Of a DNA stretch of 64,000 bases, positions 40,767 to 49,999 are shown in pieces. Within the stretch, counting starts at the first letter, position 1. Every line of letters begins with the position of its first letter. Origin of the DNA: JANPPS01 sp965246835 (GTDB lineage: Bacteria; Pseudomonadota; Alphaproteobacteria; Acetobacterales; Acetobacteraceae); assembly GCA_965246835.1 (NCBI GenBank), contig CBDFFQ010000002.1, forward strand, positions 124,001 through 188,000. The letters are read 5' to 3'. Made by a program: the position numbers and the translations under genes. Below the pieces are notes generated by a model. It was not told the DNA's origin, searched no databases, and was given only the letters and a program-made list of their open reading frames with translations.

Positions 40767-41584
40767 GCGTGCTCCCGGTCCTTGGTGCCGGAGGCGGGGA
40801 GGGGATCGGCCGCCTGCCCGGTGCAGACGAAGGCCGGGTTCTCCCACAGCGCCTTCCCGTAGGTCAGGCGCCGCCCGTCCATGTCCGTGACATGGCCGCA
40901 AGCGGCCTCCAGCACCGCTTGCGGCGCCGCCGTGTCCCATTCCATCGTGCGGCCGAAGCGGGGATACAGATCGGCCGCGCCCTCCGCCACCCGTACGATC
41001 TTCAACGCGGAGCCCATGTGGTTGACCTCCGCGACATGACGGCCCTGGAGCCAGGCCTGCAGCCGCGGGTCCGTAGCATAGGCCCGGCTCGCCAGCACGT
41101 GCAGCCCGGCGGCCGGCGGCACGCGGGCGCGGATCGCGTGCTCCCCGGCCGTGGTGCGCTTCCAGGCCCGGCCCGGCTTACCAACGCCCCCCACGATGCC
41201 GCCGAACAGCTCGCCATAGGCCGGGACGCCCACGGCGCCCAGCACGGCGCGGCCGTCCCGCACCAAGCCGATATTGACGGTGAACTCGTCCCGCCCCGCG
41301 GCGAACTCCCGCGTGCCGTCCAGCGGGTCCACCAGCCAATAGGTATGATGGTCATCGGGGACCAACCCGGCCGCCATTTCTTCTTCCGCAATGACGGGAA
41401 TGCCCGGTGTGGCCGCGCGCAGGCCCGCGACGATCAGCGCCTCGGCCGCATGATCGGCCTCCGTCACCGGGCTATGGTCGGTTTTGCGCGTGGTCTCGAA
41501 CCCCCGCGCCCGCACCGTCAGGATCACCGCCCCGGCGCGGCGGGCGAGGTCGGCGGCGAGGCTCAGCAAAGCGATGTCGTCCAT
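40763..41584 (-). CDS. cysQ: 3'(2'),5'-bisphosphate nucleotidase / inositol monophosphatase family
   Basis: A 273-residue Mg-dependent phosphatase. The metal site is visible as EEEM (about 66-69) and DPLDGTREF (about 85-93), with WDTAAPQAVL near 218. The REF after DPLDGT favours CysQ, which removes the 3'-phosphate of PAP formed in sulfate assimilation, over inositol monophosphatase. The ATG at 41584 is used. Coupled to the downstream sua5 gene by a GTGA overlap. Confidence 0.88.
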   Translation of the reverse strand: MDDIALLSLAADLARRAGAVILTVRARGFETTRKTDHSPVTEADHAAEALIVAGLRAATPGIPVIAEEEMAAGLVPDDHHTYWLVDPLDGTREFAAGRDEFTVNIGLVRDGRAVLGAVGVPAYGELFGGIVGGVGKPGRAWKRTTAGEHAIRARVPPAAGLHVLASRAYATDPRLQAWLQGRHVAEVNHMGSALKIVRVAEGAADLYPRFGRTMEWDTAAPQAVLEAACGHVTDMDGRRLTYGKALWENPAFVCTGQAADPLPASGTKDREHA

Positions 41585-41659
41585 CCCGCCGATGCAACCA
41601 CAGCCGGGCAGCCGAAGCCAGCCATTGCCCCGCACCGCCGCCGCCGCTAAGGCGCACCC

Positions 41660-43468
41660 ATGCCAGAGAATACACCAGAGAATGTTTACGCCCGCGTCCG
41701 CCACTCCGTGATCGAGGCCCTGCGCTCCGCCGTGCCCGACCTGCCGGAGGCCGTGCTGGCGCGTGTCGAGGTGACCCCGGCGCGGGAGGCCGCGCATGGC
41801 GACATGGCGACCAACGCCGCGATGGTCAGCGCCAAGGCCGCCCGCCAGCCCCCGGCCCGCATCGCCGCCGCCCTCGCTGCCGCGCTGGCGAACGGGCCGG
41901 ACGTGCTGTCCGCCGAGCCCGCCGGCCCCGGCTTCGTCAACCTGCGCCTCCGGCCCGAGGCGCTACGGGCCACTCTGCCGGCGATCCTGCGCGAAGGGGA
42001 GGCGTTCGGCGCCAGCGACGCCGGGCAGGGGCGGCAGGTGAACGTGGAATACGTGTCGGCGAACCCCACGGGCCCCATGCATATCGGCCATTGCCGCGGC
42101 GCCGTGGTGGGGGACGCGCTGGCCAACCTGATGGCAAAGGCCGGATTCGCGGTGACGAAGGAGTACTACATCAACGACGCCGGGGCGCAGGTCGCGGCCT
42201 TGGCCTGGGCGGCATATTTTCGCTACCTGCAGGCGCTCGGCACCCAGCTGACGGAAGACGAGTTCGCGGCGCTGGCGCCCACAGGACTGCAATACCGGGG
42301 CGACTACCTGGTCCCGGTCGGCGAGGCCTTGCGGGCGCACCACGGCGCCGCCCTGGCCGGCCCCGGTGCCACCGTGGCGGACTCCGCGACCTGGTTCGAC
42401 ACCGTCCGCCTGTTCGCGGTGGACGCCATGATGACCGCGATCCGGGCGGACCTCCACTCCCTCGGCGTGGTGCCGGACGTGTTCACGTCGGAGGCCGCGA
42501 TCGTGGCGGCGGGTGGGCCGGACCACGTGATCGCCCGGCTGCAAGCGCAGGGCCTGATCTACGAAGGCGTGCTGGAGCCCCCCAAGGGCAAGACGCCGGA
42601 GGATTGGGAGCCGCGCGAGCAGACCCTGTTCCGCGCCACGCAATTCGGGGATGACGTGGACCGCCCCCTCCGCAAATCGGACGGCAGCAACACCTATTTC
42701 GCCAACGACATCGCCTACCATGCCGACAAGATGGCCCGGGGCGCCGACCTCATGATCGACGTGTGGGGTGCGGACCACGGCGGCTACGTCTCCCGCATGA
42801 AGGCCGCGACCAAGGCGCTTGCGTCAAGCGGGGGGGCAGGCAACGGGTCGCAAGTCCTGGAAATCGTGCTGTGCCAGATCGTCCACGTGCTGCGGGGCGG
42901 CGAGCCGGTGCGCATGTCCAAGCGCGCCGGCACCTACGTGACGCTCGCGGACCTGCTGGAATGGGTCGGGCGGGACGCGGTCCGCTTCACCATGCTGACC
43001 CGCAAATCGGACGCGCAGATGGAGTTCGACCTGGACGCCGTGGTGGCGCAAACGCGCGAGAACCCGGTGTTCTACGTGCAATACGCCCATGCCCGCTGCC
43101 GCTCCGTGCTGCGGGCGGCCGCGGAAACCTATGGGGCGGCGATGGACGGCCTCGCCGACGCGCCGCTCGACAGCCTCACGGCCGAGCCCGAACTGGCGCT
43201 GATCCGGCGCCTGGCATCCTGGCCGCGCACCGTGGAGTCGGCGGCGCTGGCGCAGGAGCCGCACCGAATCGCGTTTTTCCTCTATGACTTGGCCGGTGAC
43301 TTTCATATGCTGTGGAACCGCGGACGGGACGACTCGACGATGCGTTTCCTGCAGGCGGACCAACCGGCGGCAACGCTGGCGCGGCTGGCCCTGGTGGCCT
43401 CCACCGCGATCGTGATCCGCTCCGGCTTGGCCGTGCTGGGGGTCGATCCGGTCGAGGAAATGCGTTGA
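41660..43468 (+). CDS. argS: Arginyl-tRNA synthetase
   Basis: A 602-residue class I synthetase. The ArgRS-specific N-terminal domain comes first (about 1-110). The HIGH motif lies in PTGPMHIGHCRGA near residue 135 and the KMSKS equivalent in VRMSKRAGTYV near 420. A DALR anticodon domain closes the protein. Cytoplasmic. It heads the argS, SPOR, nagZ, S2P, scpAB, tat, serS run characteristic of alphaproteobacteria. Confidence 0.97.
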   Translation: MPENTPENVYARVRHSVIEALRSAVPDLPEAVLARVEVTPAREAAHGDMATNAAMVSAKAARQPPARIAAALAAALANGPDVLSAEPAGPGFVNLRLRPEALRATLPAILREGEAFGASDAGQGRQVNVEYVSANPTGPMHIGHCRGAVVGDALANLMAKAGFAVTKEYYINDAGAQVAALAWAAYFRYLQALGTQLTEDEFAALAPTGLQYRGDYLVPVGEALRAHHGAALAGPGATVADSATWFDTVRLFAVDAMMTAIRADLHSLGVVPDVFTSEAAIVAAGGPDHVIARLQAQGLIYEGVLEPPKGKTPEDWEPREQTLFRATQFGDDVDRPLRKSDGSNTYFANDIAYHADKMARGADLMIDVWGADHGGYVSRMKAATKALASSGGAGNGSQVLEIVLCQIVHVLRGGEPVRMSKRAGTYVTLADLLEWVGRDAVRFTMLTRKSDAQMEFDLDAVVAQTRENPVFYVQYAHARCRSVLRAAAETYGAAMDGLADAPLDSLTAEPELALIRRLASWPRTVESAALAQEPHRIAFFLYDLAGDFHMLWNRGRDDSTMRFLQADQPAATLARLALVASTAIVIRSGLAVLGVDPVEEMR

Positions 43469-43509
43469 GTGCGGTCGTGGCCGCGTAAAATTTCGGCAGG
43501 ATACGGGAT

Positions 43510-44412
43510 ATGTCAGACGGATTGCGCATGGCTCCCCCCCGGCAGGGCGGCACCCTCCGCGCCACCTACCGCGCCACGCGCCCCGGCATCGATCAGGGCA
43601 CCAAGCGGCTGCTCGGTGTCACCGCCGGGCTCGGCCTGCTGCTGGTCGCGGGCATGGGCGGCTGGATGGTGATGGGGCGCACCCCGGCCGTCGTGCCGGT
43701 GATCGAGCCCGATACCCGGCCGCTCCGCGTACGCCCGGCCAACCCCGGCGGCATGCAGGTCGTGGGCGCGGACGAGTCCGTCAGCGGCGATCGCTCGGCG
43801 GTGCAGGCCATGGCGCCGGCCCCGGAGGCCCCGGCCCCGCAAGCGTTGCGGGCCCAAGCGATGCCTCCCGCACCGGTCGTCGTCGCGCCGGTCGAGCCAC
43901 CGGCTCCGCCAGCACTCCCGGCCGTGACGGCGCCCCGGGCGGCCCCCGCCCCGGCTTCGGCTTCAACTTCGGCCCCGGCTTCAGCTCCGGCCCCGGCCCC
44001 AACCGCGACTCCCGCGCCGGTTCCCGCTCAGGTCGCGCAGGCCACTCCGCCCCTGCCGCGGATCATCATTGGCTCCCCCCCGCCCTCCGCCGGCCCGGCC
44101 CCCGCGCCGCGCGGCCCGGCCCCCTCTGCCCAGACCACCCCGGCCACCCGCACCGAACGGCCCGCGCAAGGTGCCGCCATGGTCCAACTCGCCGCCGTCG
44201 ACTCGGAAGCCGGGGCGCAGGCGGAGTGGCAGAGGCTGACCCGCAAGATGCCGGACCTGTTCGGCGACAGGCAGCTCATGGCCGTGCGGGCCGAGCGGGA
44301 GGGCAAGACCTTCTGGCGCGTCCGCACCGGCGGCTTCGCAGATGTCGCGGAAGCCACGGCCTTCTGCGCCCGCGTCAAGGAAAAGGGCAACGCCTGCGCC
44401 TTGGCGTTCTGA
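43510..44412 (+). CDS. SPOR-domain membrane protein
   Basis: A 300-residue bitopic protein. A short cytoplasmic part leads to one membrane segment (about 34-54), then a long Ala/Pro-rich periplasmic linker (about 90-215). A C-terminal SPOR domain (about 222-300) follows, with GAAMVQLAAVDSEAGAQAEW and a final GNACALAF-like strand. SPOR domains bind denuded septal peptidoglycan, so a division-site or wall-remodelling role is likely. It lies between argS and nagZ as usual in this group. Confidence 0.88.
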   Translation: MSDGLRMAPPRQGGTLRATYRATRPGIDQGTKRLLGVTAGLGLLLVAGMGGWMVMGRTPAVVPVIEPDTRPLRVRPANPGGMQVVGADESVSGDRSAVQAMAPAPEAPAPQALRAQAMPPAPVVVAPVEPPAPPALPAVTAPRAAPAPASASTSAPASAPAPAPTATPAPVPAQVAQATPPLPRIIIGSPPPSAGPAPAPRGPAPSAQTTPATRTERPAQGAAMVQLAAVDSEAGAQAEWQRLTRKMPDLFGDRQLMAVRAEREGKTFWRVRTGGFADVAEATAFCARVKEKGNACALAF

Positions 44413-44435
44413 CCCCGAGGTCCGCGCAATCCGTC

Positions 44436-45404
44436 ATGCACGCCGCCATCGTCGGCCTGTCCGGCCCGGTGCTGACCGCGGCCGAAACCGCCCTGTTCCG
44501 CCACAGGCCGCCGGCCGGGGTGATCCTGTTTGCCCGCAATATCGAGGCGCCTCGGCAGCTCCAGGCTCTCACCGCCAGCGTTCGGGCGATCGTGCCCGGC
44601 GCCCTGATCGCGGTGGACCAGGAAGGCGGAAGGGTGCAGCGCCTGCGTCCGCCGCACTGGCCGGGCCATCCCGCTGCCGGGCGGATCGGGGGTTTGCCAC
44701 CCGACGATGCCCGGCGCGCCGCCTGGATCACGGGTGCGCTGATCGGGCTGGAATGCCGGGATGCCGGGTTCGACCTGGTGTGCGCCCCGGTGCTCGATCT
44801 CGCGCATCCCGGCGGGCATGACGTGGTGGGGGACCGTTCTTTCGGCGCCGATCCCGCCGTGGTGGCCGCCCTGGGGCGCGCCATGGCGGACGGCCTGCTC
44901 GCGGCCGGGGTGCAGCCCGTGGCCAAGCACGCGCCCGGCCATGGCGGCGCCACGGTGGACAGCCACCACGCGCTCCCCTGCGTGACCGGGGACCGCAGCG
45001 CGGACGTGGCGCCGTTCGCGGCGCTGTCGGACCTGCCGTGGATGATGACGGCACACCTGCTGTATCCCACGGACCCCGCGCAGCCCGGCACGCTCTCGCC
45101 CCCCGTCCTGCGCCTGATCCGCGAGCAGATCGGCTTCCGAGGCGTGCTGGTGTCGGACGATCTCGCAATGGGTGCGCTGACGGGCTCCGCGGGGGAGCGT
45201 GCGGCGGAGGCGATCGCGGCCGGGTGCGACATCGCCCTGCACTGCACCGGTGTCATCGAGGAGACCGGGGCCGTGCTGGACGCCGCCGGCATGGCCCCGC
45301 CCGCGACCCAAGCCCGCCTGCAGGCCGGCCGCGACCTGGCCCTGTTCCGCCGCCAGCCGCTCGACGCCGCTTCGCTCCGGGCCGAGCGGGACGCGCTGCT
45401 ATGA
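44436..45404 (+). CDS. nagZ: Beta-N-acetylglucosaminidase NagZ
   Basis: A 322-residue glycoside hydrolase family 3 enzyme that removes GlcNAc from muropeptides in cell-wall recycling. The motifs are AVDQEGGRVQRLR (about 51-63), KHAPGHGGATVDSHHALP (about 166-183, holding the catalytic His) and the nucleophile in SDDLAM near 249. KHFPGHG is usual; here Phe is Ala. It has no signal peptide, so it is cytoplasmic. Start chosen at ATG 44436; its stop overlaps the next ATG (ATGA). Confidence 0.93.
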   Translation: MHAAIVGLSGPVLTAAETALFRHRPPAGVILFARNIEAPRQLQALTASVRAIVPGALIAVDQEGGRVQRLRPPHWPGHPAAGRIGGLPPDDARRAAWITGALIGLECRDAGFDLVCAPVLDLAHPGGHDVVGDRSFGADPAVVAALGRAMADGLLAAGVQPVAKHAPGHGGATVDSHHALPCVTGDRSADVAPFAALSDLPWMMTAHLLYPTDPAQPGTLSPPVLRLIREQIGFRGVLVSDDLAMGALTGSAGERAAEAIAAGCDIALHCTGVIEETGAVLDAAGMAPPATQARLQAGRDLALFRRQPLDAASLRAERDALL

Positions 45405-46099
45405 GCTGGGCCTCCCAGATCGCCCTGGCGGCCATCCCCGCCATCGTGGCGATCACGCTGCATGAGGCCGCGCATGGCTACGCGGCGCTGGCCCTCGGTG
45501 ACGATACCGCACGCCAGCAGGGGCGGCTCTCGCTCAACCCGCTCCGCCACATCGACGATGTCGGGACCCTGATCGTGCCGGGCTTCCTCATCTTGTCGCA
45601 GGTGCTGACGATCGGCCGGGTCGCGTTCCTGTTCGGCTGGGCCAAACCGGTGCCGGTCTCGGCCTGGCGCTTCGCCGACCCTCGCCGCGGCATGATGATC
45701 GTGGCGGCCGCCGGTCCCGCGATGAATTTCGCCCTCGCCTGGATCGCCGCCGTGCTGCTGCATCTCACGCCCGGGCTGCCGGAGGCGCTGGGGGACCTGC
45801 CGGACGAGTTCCTGCAGCTATTCATCCTCTCCAACCTGGTGCTGGGCCTGTTCAACCTGCTGCCGATCCCGCCGCTCGATGGTGGCCGGATCATCGTGGG
45901 CCTGCTGCCGGAGCGGGCGGCGATGGCGTGGGCGCGGCTGGAGCGGGCAGGCATCGCGGTCGTGGTGCTGGTCGTGTTCCTGCTGCCGCTCGGCCTGCGA
46001 CAAATCGGCATCAACTGGGACCCCGTGGGGCACGCGCTCAACCGGGTGATCCCCTGGGCGTTCGGCCTGATCTTGCGGTTGGCGGGGCACGATGTCTGA
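45401..46099 (+). CDS. Site-2 protease family membrane metalloprotease
   Basis: A 232-residue intramembrane protease of the small M50 (Rip/SpoIVFB-like) type. The zinc motif is HEAAHG (about 21-26). The third ligand region is NLLPIPPLDGGRI near 155-167. Six membrane segments are visible and there is no PDZ domain. The substrate is unknown. Coupled by ATGA to nagZ and overlapping scpA by eight bases. Its place between nagZ and scpA is conserved in alphaproteobacteria. Confidence 0.92.
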   Translation: MSWASQIALAAIPAIVAITLHEAAHGYAALALGDDTARQQGRLSLNPLRHIDDVGTLIVPGFLILSQVLTIGRVAFLFGWAKPVPVSAWRFADPRRGMMIVAAAGPAMNFALAWIAAVLLHLTPGLPEALGDLPDEFLQLFILSNLVLGLFNLLPIPPLDGGRIIVGLLPERAAMAWARLERAGIAVVVLVVFLLPLGLRQIGINWDPVGHALNRVIPWAFGLILRLAGHDV

Positions 46100-46817
46100 G
46101 CCGGACACCAAGCTCTTGCTGTCCCTCGACGGGTTCGAAGGCCCGCTCGACCTGCTGCTGGACCTTGCTCAGCGGCAGAAGGTGGACCTCGCCCGCATTT
46201 CGATCCTGTCGCTCGTGGACCAGTATCTCCGCATCGTGGAGGGCGCCGAGCGGGTGCGGATCGAGCTCGCGGCGGATTGGCTCGTGATGGCGGCCTGGCT
46301 GACCTGGCTCAAATCCCGTCTTCTGCTCCCGCCCGATGACGTGGCGGCCGAGGAGGGCGAACTCGCGGCGGACGTCTTGGCCTCCCGCCTGCAAGACCTG
46401 CAGGCCATGCGGGCGGCCGTCCTGTGGCTGGAGGCCAGGCCGCTCCTGGGCCGGGACGTGTTCGCCCGCGGCGCCCCGGAGGAGCATGTGGCGATCGACC
46501 GCTCGGGCCTGGCGGTGCGTCTGCCGGGCCTGATCCGCGGCTACATCGCGGCCCGCCGCGGCCGGGCGCAGCCCTACCAACCCGGCCGCCCGCCGCTCTG
46601 GAGCGTGCCGGAGGCGATCGCGGCCCTGCACCGCATGCTCGGCACCAAGCTCGGCTGGGCCGCGCTCGAGCGATTTCTGCCGGAGCAGCCCGGCCCCTTG
46701 GAACGGAAGGCGGCGCTGGCGAGCACGTTGCTGGCCGGGCTCGAAATGGCGCGGGATGGCCGGCTGCTCTTGCGGCAAGACGCGCCGTTCGCCGCCATCA
46801 TGGTGCGCGCAGCATGA
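46092..46817 (+). CDS. scpA: Segregation and condensation protein A
   Basis: A 241-residue kleisin that bridges the SMC heads in chromosome condensation. FEGPLDLLLDLAQRQKVDLARI (near residues 14-35, in two parts) is the family N-terminal SMC-neck-binding helix pair. The ADWLVMAAWLTWLKSRLLLP helix and a C-terminal winged helix (about 165-240) follow. It overlaps the S2P gene by eight bases and scpB by four. Cytoplasmic, nucleoid-associated. Confidence 0.95.
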   Translation: MSEPDTKLLLSLDGFEGPLDLLLDLAQRQKVDLARISILSLVDQYLRIVEGAERVRIELAADWLVMAAWLTWLKSRLLLPPDDVAAEEGELAADVLASRLQDLQAMRAAVLWLEARPLLGRDVFARGAPEEHVAIDRSGLAVRLPGLIRGYIAARRGRAQPYQPGRPPLWSVPEAIAALHRMLGTKLGWAALERFLPEQPGPLERKAALASTLLAGLEMARDGRLLLRQDAPFAAIMVRAA

Positions 46818-47347
46818 CTGAGGCCGAGCGCGTGATCGAGGCGCTGATCTTCGCCAGCGCCGAACCCGTGCCGCCGGCCGCCATCGCCCGCCTGCTGCCG
46901 CCCGATACGGACGCGGACGCCGTGCTGGCGGCATTGCAGGCGCAGTACGCGGGCCGTGGCGTAGAGCTGGTGGAAGTCGGCGGCGGCTGGCAATTCCGCA
47001 CCGCGCCGGACGTGGCGCCGCATCTGGTCCGCACCGTGCCGCAGCCCCGCCGCCTGCCGCGCGCGGCCATGGAGGCGCTGGCCGTCATCGCCTACCACCA
47101 GCCCGCCACCCGCACCGAGATCGAGGCCGTGCGCGGCGTGAGCCTGGGGCAGACGACGATGGACGCGTTGCTGGACGCCGGGCTGATCGAGCCGCGAGGT
47201 CAAAAGGACGTGCCAGGCCGCCCGACGCTATGGGCCACGACGCCCGCTTTCCTCACGCAATTCGGCCTGAAATCCCTGCGCGACCTGCCGCGCCGCGAGG
47301 ACCTCGTGCGCCCCGGCACCGTCTCGACGCCTGGCGAGCAGGACTGA
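46814..47347 (+). CDS. scpB: Segregation and condensation protein B
   Basis: A 177-residue protein of two winged-helix domains that dimerises and binds the middle of ScpA. Family motifs are VIEALIFASAEPV (about 7-19), AAMEALAVIAYHQPATR (about 85-101) and LIEPRGQKDVPGRPTLWATT (about 123-142). The ATG overlaps the scpA stop (ATGA). The tail beyond residue 150 is short and unlike other families. Confidence 0.95.
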   Translation: MTEAERVIEALIFASAEPVPPAAIARLLPPDTDADAVLAALQAQYAGRGVELVEVGGGWQFRTAPDVAPHLVRTVPQPRRLPRAAMEALAVIAYHQPATRTEIEAVRGVSLGQTTMDALLDAGLIEPRGQKDVPGRPTLWATTPAFLTQFGLKSLRDLPRREDLVRPGTVSTPGEQD

Positions 47348-47407
47348 GCGTGTTGGCCCTGCCCGGCCCCTCGTGCTAACAGCCGCACCGGAGGGACCCG
47401 CGTCGCC

Positions 47408-47932
47408 ATGTTCGATTTTGCCTGGACCGAGATCGCGCTGATCGGTGTGGTCGCGCTCATCGCGATCGGCCCGAAGGACATGCCCGTGGCCATCAAGGCC
47501 GTGTCCGAGATGATCAAGAAAGCCCGGCGCATGGCCTCGGAATTCCAGGTCCATGTCGACGAGATGGTGCGGGAGGCCAACCTGCATGAGGTCAAGGACC
47601 ACATCCGCGACATCCGCAACCTCGACATCAAGGGCCGCATCCTGAACGCGGTGGACGGGGACGGCGCGCTCCGCAACACCATGAACACGCCGCTGGTGAC
47701 ACCCTATGTCTCGCCCATGACCCCGCTGCCGGAGCCCGTCGTGGTCGGCGCCGCCGAGCCGCATGTGATCACGAACCCGGACGATGCACCGGCGCAGATC
47801 CCGCCCGCGGTGACCCTCGGACGGATCGAGGCCCCGGCCTTCATCCCGCCCGCGATCGCCCACGCGCCCGAAGCCCCGGCCTTCATTCCCCCGGCGGCTG
47901 CGCGCGAGACGAAAGCCGGGGCCTATTCCTGA
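47408..47932 (+). CDS. tatB: Twin-arginine translocase subunit TatB
   Basis: A 174-residue protein: one N-terminal membrane helix (about 6-22), the hinge IGPKDMP (about 21-27), an amphipathic helix (about 28-65), then a Pro-rich tail with the phrase APAFIPPA repeated. GPKDMP with Glu8 is TatB-like rather than TatA-like. No tatA gene lies between scpB and this gene, where it often sits. GGAGG lies 13 bases before the start. Its last base overlaps the tatC ATG. Confidence 0.88.
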   Translation: MFDFAWTEIALIGVVALIAIGPKDMPVAIKAVSEMIKKARRMASEFQVHVDEMVREANLHEVKDHIRDIRNLDIKGRILNAVDGDGALRNTMNTPLVTPYVSPMTPLPEPVVVGAAEPHVITNPDDAPAQIPPAVTLGRIEAPAFIPPAIAHAPEAPAFIPPAAARETKAGAYS

Positions 47933-48729
47933 TGCCGGATACCATGGCCACGCCGCCCGACGATCCCATCGACGACAAGCCCATGCCGCTCCTGGCGCAT
48001 CTCACCGAGCTGCGCACCCGGCTGCTGTGGTCCATGGTGGCGTTCATCATCTGCTTCGCGTTCTGCTACTATTTCAGCCGCGGCATCTACTCCTTCCTGG
48101 CGCAGCCGCTGGCCGACATCTTGGTCACCAAAACCGGCCAGAACCGCCGGCTGATCTACACCGCGCTGTATGAGGCGTTTTTCACCTACCTGAAGGTCGC
48201 GTTCTTCGGCGCGGCGTTCCTGGCATTCCCGGTGATCGCCACGCAAATATATATGTTCGTGGCGCCCGGCCTGTATCGCAGTGAGAAGCGCGCCTTCCTG
48301 CCCTTCCTGCTGGCCACCCCGGTTCTGTTCGTGGGCGGCGCGGCGCTCGCCTACTACTTCGTGTTCCCGGCAGCGTGGACGTTCTTCCTCAGCTTCGAAT
48401 CCATCGATGGCGGTGGCGGGTTGCCGGTGCAGCTCGAGGCGAAGGTCAGCGAATATCTCGGCCTCGTCATGCGGCTGATCTTCGCGTTCGGACTGGCGTT
48501 CCAGCTGCCGGTCTTGCTGACGTTGCTGGCGAAGGTCGGGATCATCTCGTCCGCCGGGCTGAAGAAATACCGGCGCTACGCCTATGTCGGCATGTTCGTG
48601 ATCGCGGCCATCATCACTCCGCCGGATGTCATCACCCAGACCGGGCTCGCGATCCCGCTGATCATCCTCTACGAGCTGTCCATCCTGACGGCCGGTTGGG
48701 TCGAGACGAAGCCCGTCCCCGATGCATGA
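47932..48729 (+). CDS. tatC: Twin-arginine translocase subunit TatC
   Basis: A 265-residue, six-segment membrane protein that with TatB recognises RR signal peptides. MPLLAHLTELRTRLLWSM (about 17-34) is the conserved N-terminal cytoplasmic region, with the key Glu in HLTELR. FAFGLAFQLPVLLTLLAKVG near 185-205 and FVIAAIITPPDVITQ near 222-236 are later family segments. The start overlaps the tatB stop (TGATG) and serS overlaps its end by eight bases. Confidence 0.96.
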   Translation: MPDTMATPPDDPIDDKPMPLLAHLTELRTRLLWSMVAFIICFAFCYYFSRGIYSFLAQPLADILVTKTGQNRRLIYTALYEAFFTYLKVAFFGAAFLAFPVIATQIYMFVAPGLYRSEKRAFLPFLLATPVLFVGGAALAYYFVFPAAWTFFLSFESIDGGGGLPVQLEAKVSEYLGLVMRLIFAFGLAFQLPVLLTLLAKVGIISSAGLKKYRRYAYVGMFVIAAIITPPDVITQTGLAIPLIILYELSILTAGWVETKPVPDA

Positions 48730-49999
48730 CCTTCGTGCCGTGCGCGCCGACCCCGCCGCCTTCGACGCCGCCCTGGCCCGGCGCCGCCTCCCGCCCGCCG
48801 CCGCCGAGATCGTCCGCATCGACACGGAGCGCCGCGCCGCGCTGACGGCCGTGCAGGAACGCCAGGGCCGCCGCAACGTCCTGGCAAAGCAGGCCGGCGA
48901 AGGCCGCCGTGCCGGGCACGACACGTCCGCGATCGAGGCGGAGGCGACGGCGCTGCGGGACGAGATGGCCGGGCTGGAGGCGCGCGCCACGGCCCTGGAC
49001 GCGACCATCCGCGAGACGCTGGAGGCCCTGCCCAACATCCTCGACGCCGACGTGCCGGACGGCACCGACGAGACCGCCAATGTGGTGGTCAAGCAATGGG
49101 GCGAACCCCGCGACCTCGGCTTCCCCCCGCGCGAGCATTTCGAGCTCGGGGAAGCCCTGGGCCAGATGGATTTCGAACGCGCCGCCCGCATGGCCGGCGC
49201 CCGCTTCACCCTGCTGCGCGGCGGGCTGGCGAGGCTGGAGCGCGCCCTGGGCCAATTCATGCTCGACCTGCATACCGGCCCGCACGGCTATACCGAAATG
49301 CAGGTCCCGCTGCTGGTCAACGACGCCGCCGCCTATGGCACGGACAAATTGCCAAAATTCGCAGACGATTTGTTCCGCACCACGGATGGCCGCTGGCTGA
49401 TCCCCACGGCGGAGGTGCCGCTGACGAGCCTGGTGCTGAACGAGATCGTGCCCGAAGCCTCGCTCCCGATCCGCGTCACGGCACTCAGCGAATGTTTCCG
49501 CAGCGAAGCCGGATCAGCCGGCCGCGACACCCGCGGCATGCTGCGCCAGCACCAGTTCCGCAAGGTGGAGCTGGTGAGCATTACGACCCCGGACCAAAGC
49601 GACGCCGAGCACGAACGCATGACCACCTGCGCCGAAGCGGTGCTGGAGGCCCTGGGCCTGCCCTACCGCCGCATGCTGCTCTGCACCGGCGACACCGGCT
49701 TCGGCGCCGCCAAGACTTTTGATCTAGAGGTCTGGCTGCCGGGGCAGGGGGCGTGGCGCGAGATCAGCTCCTGCAGCAACACCCGCGCCTTTCAGGCCCG
49801 CCGCATGAACACCAGGCTGCGCGGCGCCGACGGCAAGGCGGCGGGGCCGGTGCATACGCTGAATGGGTCGGGCGTGGCGGTGGGGAGGGCAATGATCGCG
49901 GTGATGGAGAATTACCAGCAGGCGGATGGGTCGGTTGCGGTGCCGGAGGTATTGCGGGGGTATATGGGCGGCGTGGAGCGCATCACCGCACAGGTGTAA
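48722..49999 (+). CDS. serS: Seryl-tRNA synthetase
   Basis: A 425-residue class IIa synthetase. Residues 1-100 form the long antiparallel coiled coil that touches tRNA-Ser (it starts MHDLRAVRADPAAFDAALARR in effect). The catalytic core shows GARFTLLRGGLARLERAL near 158, PTAEVPLTSLV near 226, motif 2 CFRSEAGSAGRDTRG near 258 and motif 3 NGSGVAVGRAMIAV near 380. It ends the argS-to-serS run and its last 17 bases overlap the convergent lepB gene. Confidence 0.97.
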   Translation: MHDLRAVRADPAAFDAALARRRLPPAAAEIVRIDTERRAALTAVQERQGRRNVLAKQAGEGRRAGHDTSAIEAEATALRDEMAGLEARATALDATIRETLEALPNILDADVPDGTDETANVVVKQWGEPRDLGFPPREHFELGEALGQMDFERAARMAGARFTLLRGGLARLERALGQFMLDLHTGPHGYTEMQVPLLVNDAAAYGTDKLPKFADDLFRTTDGRWLIPTAEVPLTSLVLNEIVPEASLPIRVTALSECFRSEAGSAGRDTRGMLRQHQFRKVELVSITTPDQSDAEHERMTTCAEAVLEALGLPYRRMLLCTGDTGFGAAKTFDLEVWLPGQGAWREISSCSNTRAFQARRMNTRLRGADGKAAGPVHTLNGSGVAVGRAMIAVMENYQQADGSVAVPEVLRGYMGGVERITAQV

